From assembly GCA_009760855.2 (NCBI GenBank), contig WPIO01000010.1, positions 7,805,001-7,869,000 of the forward strand: 64,000 nt of DNA, written 5' to 3'. Positions 57,340 through 64,000 of this stretch are shown here, piece after piece; within the stretch, counting starts at the first letter, position 1, and each line of letters begins with the position of its first letter. A model generated the notes under the pieces. The model was not told where the DNA came from. It saw only the letters and a program-made list of their open reading frames with translations, and did not search any database. Source of the DNA: Cristatella mucedo (taxonomy: Eukaryota > Bryozoa > Phylactolaemata > Cristatellidae). The translations under genes were made by a program, and so were the position numbers.

Positions 57340-59580
57340 GCCCGTTGCAGGACAAATCAGAGGCTCCCGTCTTGCATCTTTAACTTCTTGTATTAGGATT
57401 TGGTACATTCCAATGATCACTTGTGCAGTAGAAATAACTCCTCAACTTGAAGACAAATTAGCTCTTAAGTAACCCACTACATCTGTAAGATAAAGAAAAT
57501 GATGCACATCCCAATGCCTTTATGCGTACGCCTCTGGAGTGTGCAGGGAATCTCTGCTATGTTAAGCTGTAGCTTAGAGGTCTGGATCAAGGTAAATACT
57601 CAGCCCTTTCAGAGCGATGAGCGTGAACAGTGCAAAACTGATAACCAGTGAGAATGAAAAGGTGAAACAGAATTATCCTACTAAAGAACTGCTGATCGCT
57701 AGTCTCCGAGTTTTGATACAAAGCAAATAAGCAGTAGCCTATTAATATGTGCGAATGCCTGCTGCTGCATTTCAATTTTAAACGCAGCTCAACCAAGGCC
57801 GCTGCCGTAGCGTCGTTGCATGGATTGGTACGTAGACCGGCACCTGCGGCTTGTCTACGAGGCGACATCTCCGCTACGCTGCACCCCTTCCTGCAGGAAT
57901 TCGCAGTTAAATACTCGCACCAGAATGCGTGCAACCTGCTTTCTCCTGAGATGCTATCTATAACTTCGTAAGCGCCAGTCCCCCCGGCGCTCTGCCAGTA
58001 GACCGTGCTATGCAGCGCTGTAGTGCGGCTAAAACATACGCACCCGCAACTGGGCGCCGAAAGCGAAAGTTTATTATAGGCGGTTAGTAGCGGTTATGAG
58101 CCGAACGCAAACGCTTTACTCGGCGCGCCGGTCCGACTGGGTTTTAACTATCGAACTCCCGAAGCCCGGTTACAACAACCCTCCCGAATGCGTGCGACGG
58201 TCCCGACCCCGAATGCGGACCGCTACAGCACAACAAGATACGAGCGGATTACAGAGTAGCCGGTGGAACACAGCTGCGAAGTCCAAGTTGCAATTAGCTG
58301 TTCGCCAAAGTATGTTCGAACTCTCGTGCTCTCGAACAGTAGTCTCTTGCTTTTTAAACTACTGAAGCTGCAGCCCCGAGCTCTGTCAGTCGTCTTACCT
58401 TTATTTTCCTCCATCTAAACTCCTGGACTCGGGCGTAGTTGTTTTTCCCACAGACCCAACTCTTGGTGTCCAGTCTGAGGTTTATCCATTTTGTTAATTT
58501 GTTCCAAACCCTCGGCTGATGGCATTCCCTCGCCTACCTATCAGCCCCTCGCCGTAGTTAATGTAGCGTATTAGTCGCTCCGCAGCCTGACCGCGCCGTC
58601 TGCCCAAAGCTCAATTCTAACCTGAGTAGATCTCGCTGTCAGATTGCCCCCTCGCTCCGCCCCCTATTAATTAGCTAACGAGTCCCCTTCTCTGGTTCTG
58701 CTCGGCAGAATACGTTCTACTGGTCGCACGCGGCGCCCTACTTAAACCCACTGAGACAAGAGCTCAAATCGCGGATAACCGGATAACGTTATGTATAACT
58801 CTCAGCCTGATAGCAATTTCATACCGTAATAACCGCTTCTTGCTTTACTTATCTCCTTGAGAAAGCACGCAGCTGTGACCTTATGACTATCATAAGCTAT
58901 TCGCGCCTTAATCTCTTGCAATACCTATGTTGTCCTGTGTGAGAGCCATCGCTGTCTCACGTAAATTACACCGCCGGTACAGCTGCTACACGCCGCGAAA
59001 TATCCACTTATAATTTTCCGTGTACGCACGTGCGAACGCGGTTCTCGTAAAAAGAAGTCGCAGTCGGAGAGTTCACAGGGAAATCTACAAGTAGCACCAG
59101 TTGTATGCGAAGCGAACACGGGCCATAACAAACGACATAGTTTACAGTCCAATGCAACACAAGCACTCGGGCGTTGAAGTATCGGCGACCTCTTGTTTAT
59201 AATGAGAAGTAGGCATTCGACAGTGAACTATAACACAGAAGCACAAAGAACGGTTGCGAACATAGTGCTTTTCACCGTAGTGTTTTCATAAACCAGAATA
59301 TACAGCGGTAAAATAACGAGACGACGCGTCTACGACCTTTAAATTCGGTACGACTGGCGGATTTCCGCGTTTAGTTGCACCTTAAAAAGAACTGAATTGA
59401 GATTTTGTGAGGTACTTGGACATGCCAGCAATACTTAAACAATAGTGCAGTAGCTAAACTCATCCATTTTAGAATTTTCAGAACCTCACGCTATCGCCGA
59501 TCGGCGATTACTTAATCGAGTTGACTACCTTTACGAAGGGCCAAGTGTGCTTTCTACCAAGCGGAACTTAGCAACGCTGT
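57340..59580. other. Stretch without recognised features
   Basis: No gene, repeat family or RNA gene is recognised. The part around 58,080-58,760 is moderately CpG-rich, but its frames (for example 58,096-58,365) resemble nothing known. Confidence 0.4.
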
Positions 59581-59589
59581 AGTTACTAC

Positions 59590-60540
59590 AGTTTTACGAA
59601 GTGGCGAGACTTCAATGAGGCACAGCCTGGAGACAATTGCTACGACCGGTGTAATGGATAATGCAAAGAAACCCGGTCGCCCACGTGTCACTACTCCTGC
59701 AAGGCCAGGTGAATACAGATTGAAGCATTAGGCATGGATTCACCCCCTGCGAGGGTTTCTGCTCAAAGCCTGCATGCTGCTACTAGAAAACTAGTTGGTA
59801 GAGGTACGATTAGGTATCGACTAGATGAACAAGGTATGTTTGCGATTAGCGAAATAAAGAGGACATTTGTGTTCGTCAGGCACATCAGTGGCTCGTATGC
59901 CGCGCGCTACGGCGAAAGCACACTGGACCCATGAAAATTGGAGCAAAGTTGGATGGAGGGATGAAAGTGGATTCACGATTTTTGGGTAATTGTAAACGTA
60001 AGCAGTGCGTGAGTCATTGCTGCAATGGCGATCTCAAAAATTGGTGATCAATGATTGGCTAATGAAAACGGTTAAATTTAGCTGCAAAGGGTTATTGTCT
60101 GGGGCTGCTTCTGTTACAGACGCCTGACATTACGACGTAACAAGAGTAACTAATCCAGAAGGTGGCAGTAAATAGTAGTGCAATTAGCCTTCGTGGAGAT
60201 GACTTTCTTTTTCAACAGGGCCTTTGACCCTTTGTAGGCGGCTAATTGAATTCAATACTTTTCCGCTACACGTAAATTTAATTTCGTACCGGAGCGGCCT
60301 AGTCAATCTTCAGACCTGAATCCCATAAGTTTCTCCGGGTGAAGTGGATAGAAGTCTAAGAGCTCAGGTGGTTTTGTAACATCTAAAGAATCGTGTTTCT
60401 TAAGTTGCATTGACATTTGGAGAGCGATAAGATCCAGATGCTTGCAAATGCTTACTTTGCTCTAAGCCCGTGCAGCTCGGACAGTTATTGAAGTCGTGCA
60501 ACTTCATTAAGCACACAAAATTAATATAATTGTGCTGAAA
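59590..60540 (+). pseudogene. Tc1-like transposase fossil
   Basis: Traces in Tc1 order: KKPGRPRVTTPARPGE (about 59,668), the helix-turn-helix region; KAHWTHENWSKVGWRDESGF (about 59,920), which carries the first catalytic Asp in RDES; CKGLLSGAAS (about 60,082); and SSDLNP-like traces near 60,310 preceding the last catalytic residue. Stops and frameshifts are frequent. Intact Tc1 elements move by cut and paste at TA sites; no inverted repeats were found here. Confidence 0.8.
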
Positions 60541-60879
60541 ATTTGTTTATATGTATGCTACGCAAGCTTATTTTCATATCCTGCGTATTTTTACAGCAGG
60601 TTGCTGCGACGTTCTCTATATATATCTCTATAAACCAGAACCAGAACTTTTTGGGTACGGCTACCAATTTAAGCGGCCTCGCCGAAGCTGTTTCGCTCTA
60701 CCATACATATATTTATGACTACGTCGTATTTTGAAGATCTCCCAAGTTAAATGCAATAATATCTCGAACATGTTCAATGAACTTCAATGCTTCAGAAGTT
60801 TCAAATGACATTATAAATTCAAAGATTTACAATTTATATAAAAAAAGCTGATAGTTTCCGCCCGCCATTGTGGATGAGC

Positions 60880-62450
60880 AAGCCTTACGTGTTACAAAAG
60901 ATCCGGGGCAAAGGAGAGCACAGCAAGCAGACAGTTAGCCTAAATATAGCAGACAGTAGCAGACAGAAAGACAAACAGCGGGTGAAGCCACTCAGCCTCG
61001 CACTGTCAAAACCCAACAAAGACGGCGTATAAGACAAACTCTGCAGAACGAGTAAGAGATTTAAGAATCGGAGCGTTGGAGCGTCGTGCCTAGCAAACGA
61101 AGCTGCGTACGATTGGACTGAGCTCGGTAAAGCCATTTGGGCCAGCCAGTTTGTTTGCTGCTTGGAGACGAGTAAGAAAATTGAAGCACTATCTTTGTCG
61201 AATGACGTCATCCACTCCATAGTTATTGTCAGTTCTCCGAATATTTGGATGCAAGTTTTGGAATAATGGGCTGCTTTGCAACGTTCGTTCGTCATGAAAC
61301 TGCTTGCGTCTCTTAGTGCAGCCCGCTCCTAGTTTTCGTCAGACATGTGCGTAATGACACCACGAAAGAAGAAGTTGTATTATGTGACCCTTTGTGGAAA
61401 TGCAAAGACCATCGACAACAAAGGAATAGGCGAGCAGTTTCTTGCTTAGAAAAACTTTGGCTAGATGAGAAACCTAAAGGTAAAAGCGCCGTGCACAGCT
61501 TAGGCACGGGAAATGCCGAAGAGCGTCTCTTGTATCGCTGCTTCGGTAAAGAAAGAGGCACACGTTGTCACCACGAGCCACTGCTTTCTACATCGGGATG
61601 CAGTGGCATCAAATACTAGACTAAACATTCTGAGAGAAGTCTTGTCTACGGACGGGAAAGTCATCAAATTCTTCAGATCCAGGAGTGTTAACCATTAAGT
61701 TTTTTAGTGGCTCTCTCAGTAAATGTGTGTAGAATGGGTAGACCTTCTCTGCCACACGGATGACTCCTGGCTTTCCGGAGGCCAAATCTTGAGCGCTTGA
61801 TTAAACTTCGAGTAGAATTTTTACTTTTCCGAAAGAAAAAGAAGCCCTCTCTCAGAAACCCTTGACTTTTAGGGATTTATTTCCGACTTGTCCTACTTGG
61901 TGGGTATTATTTTAGGCGGTATGAAGGAAGTGAATGTTATGAATCGGGGCCCTGGAGTCACCACTATTTGTTCTAGTGAAAGACTGCGAGCTTTTCTGGC
62001 CAAACTGATACTGTGAAAGATGAGGCTGGAGGCTATGCATATATTCCAGTGTTAGAAGAAGTGCTTCTACTGGATGGAATCTAAAGAGAGAAAGCACTGA
62101 CAGAGTTACGAAGACTTTCGAAGGTTACTTCTGCTCATGTGAGCCTTAAGTTGAAACACGGAGTTTCGTGATTCTTTCCTTGCCTACAGATACTGTATTA
62201 GTCATGAAAAGTTTGGCTAATATGAATTTTTTTGAGCTGAGGACAAAGGAATTGTTACGAAATGAATTCAGCTTGAAAAGCCTGGGAGAATTCTGGTGTT
62301 CATTGAAACTAGCCTACTCTCGTACGGTAATGCTTAGCTATGGGTTCTCTTAATTCATTTGTTGCTTTATAAATTTATGAGTCCGTATTTTCAGCATTCT
62401 TTCTCGTGAATCTAAAAGCGAAAGTTGATTAGATGCCAAAGACGGAATGC
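60880..62450 (+). pseudogene. hAT-type transposase fossil (SCAND3/ZBED-like)
   Basis: Plus-strand traces in several frames match the order of a hAT transposase of the SCAND3/ZBED5 type. SKKIEALSLSNDVIHSIVIV (about 61,168) is followed by VRNDTTKEEVVLCDPL (about 61,346), VTTSHCFLHRDAVASNT (about 61,576) and GKVIKFFRSRSVNH (about 61,656). The C-terminal dimerisation region reads MNFFELRTKELL then SLGEFWCSLKLAY (about 62,220-62,320). Multiple stops and frameshifts show it is dead. Host genes derived from this family keep one long frame, which is absent here. Confidence 0.75.
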
Positions 62451-62457
62451 GTTATAT

Positions 62458-62605
62458 AATAATAATATTAATGTAATTCATTTGTAAAAGCGCCCTGAGA
62501 GAACTTAATCTATATTCAGGCGCTTCACTTATGTCTCGGGGCTCGAGCCCACAACCTCAGCCAGACCCTGGTCTGGGCGAGCACCTGAACTACCAAACCA
62601 AACAA
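62458..62605 (-). mobile_element. tRNA-derived SINE, family 1 (reverse)
   Basis: AATAATATTAATGTAATTC is followed by GCGCCCTGAGAGAACTTAAT, GGGGCTCGAGCCCACAACC (complement of the B box) and GAACTACCAAACCAAAC (complement of the A box). It matches the copies at 2,762 and 29,756, and directly follows the hAT fossil. Confidence 0.75.
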
Positions 62606-62609
62606 TGCG

Positions 62610-64000
62610 TCTTGCATTTTCAAAAGGCTTCTCCGCAATTTTTCCCTCGTTCAAATCAAACAACAGCAGCCTTCTAATTGATAAAAACTTTTGAGCAGAA
62701 TCGAGATGCTTCGTTTGTTTGAAAGGGATTTTCTTACTTCATCTGTGCACTGAGTAGCCATTAATTTGTCTGCGAAAGAGAAAAGAGCGAAAAGCTGTGC
62801 TTGCAAAGATTATTTAATTTCCTCGTACTCTGTGCGTGTGTCATGCACTAAACGAGGCAATCGATTTTCAATGAAATAAAAATGAATTCGTTGGTTGCTT
62901 TATTTTCTCGTGGGCATTCCTATGAAGGAGGTCCACAGCTTTCAGCGGTGAAGAACAACTGATTTAAGGGATGGTGAAGAGACTCCAGCTGCTAGTGACT
63001 GAAAAATACTCAACGGTCGAAGAAATAAATGCAGTCACCATGTGTGACAATTTGTTTACACTAAGCTGTACAGTAGAAATCATTGCGAACTCCTGATCTC
63101 ACTGAATGCATCTGGAGATATCTCTAGAGCTAATCTGCCACGTGAACGCATGAGATAATGCGTCACCTACAAGTAAGAATAGTGGTGGCTTGCAGTAACA
63201 TCAGATATGCAGCGACTCATGACGTTGCCCGACTGTAGACATTTAGCATAACCGATCGGACGGAGCCTGCATACATAGAGTCAGCCTTCGTGAATGGCTT
63301 CCGGTATTCAGATAAATACAGGCGGCCGGTTTTCCTCTGTGCTCAGCTTAAGCTAGTTGTATGCCTAGGAACCCGGCCCGATGGTAGCGCCGATTCAAAA
63401 TGTAAGTCGAACACGTTCTTTACCCACTGTCGCTACTGATGGTCTTGGTTGAGATTAGTGCGGAAAGAAGATTTCCTTTCGCACATCTGAGAGTGAGAAG
63501 GACAGTTGCACAGGCTTTAGAGAAAAAGTCAGTCTGAAAACATGAGTATGGAGTCTGAAGGTATTCGCAAGCTGAACCTAATTTACCTCTGCTTGCACAT
63601 CCTACAGCTGCTAGGGTTGTGGCTAACTACCTGGCATAAAAAATTTGAGTTTTGAGTACATCTCTTCCTCCTCCTCCTGCAGAGCTTCAGTGTGCTGAAC
63701 AATGATTAGAAGGTGTATAAAATCACAACCTCATCATTTTGGACGTACGTTTCGTTCGTACTGCGAATGGAAGTCGCGTAAACGGAAGTCACAGCTTGAG
63801 CCATGGACGTCCAACAAACGGAAAGCGCAAAGGAAAATCTACCCATATTTAAATACTATTACCTTTACTATATTTTCCATTGGTGATCTCTGCATTAAAG
63901 GGCGAAACTAGCTCGGAAGTCTTCAAAGATCTAGTAACTTTAATGCGTCAGAAGTGCTCCAAAAGGCTACTAATTTTCACATGACTGCAGCGTCCCATTC
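62610..64000. other. Stretch without recognised features
   Basis: No supported gene or repeat. Short frames such as 63,702-63,911 have no recognisable product. Confidence 0.4.

Noticed and set aside
56913-57472. Proline- and glycine-rich frames across the poly-C run
   Set aside because: They are produced by the C homopolymer and CpG-rich DNA; no domain or splice evidence supports them.

Overview
This window is nuclear DNA from an animal. Three multi-exon genes with GT-AG introns can be read, set in a dense background of transposon remains and long dinucleotide repeats. Proteins resemble metazoan orthologues, but nothing fixes the phylum; a non-vertebrate metazoan is my best reading (L2/CR1-like retrotransposons, tRNA-SINEs, mariner, Tc1, hAT and a Polinton/adintovirus-type fossil together).

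Layout. 1-10,500: AT-rich, decayed Polinton/adintovirus-like element with fibre-like structural frames (+) and a protein-primed family B DNA polymerase (-), itself broken by a SINE, an L2 copy, an L2 tail and a GC-rich block. 10,550-13,300: CpG-rich DNA holding the first coding exon of a tetraspanin (10,990-11,064, +). 13,300-19,850: mostly unreadable sequence with one reverse retrotransposon copy. 19,859-37,228 (+): SMG9, the nonsense-mediated-decay factor; twelve coding exons join in phase to the stop codon, and only the extreme N-terminal exon is missing. 38,181-56,743 (-): a complete SLC35A-type nucleotide-sugar transporter in seven coding exons, 334 residues. SMG9 and SLC35A converge tail to tail, with 952 bases between the stop codons. 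57,168-57,201 is a run of 34 C just upstream of the SLC35A start. 57,300-64,000 holds a Tc1-like pseudogene, a hAT (SCAND3/ZBED-like) pseudogene and a SINE.

The introns of SMG9 and SLC35A carry most of the repeats: several L2-like reverse transcriptase copies, more than ten short L2 3' tails, two tRNA-derived SINE families, a mariner fossil, a Tigger-type MITE, and a roughly 1.5 kb minisatellite of a 15-base unit that was split by an L2 insertion. SMG9 acts in cytoplasmic mRNA surveillance and the transporter in the Golgi membrane, so the neighbouring genes share no obvious pathway. I found no convincing wholly novel system; the strongest unusual points are the Polinton fossil, the orphan tetraspanin exon, and the structure of nested and minimal L2 insertions.
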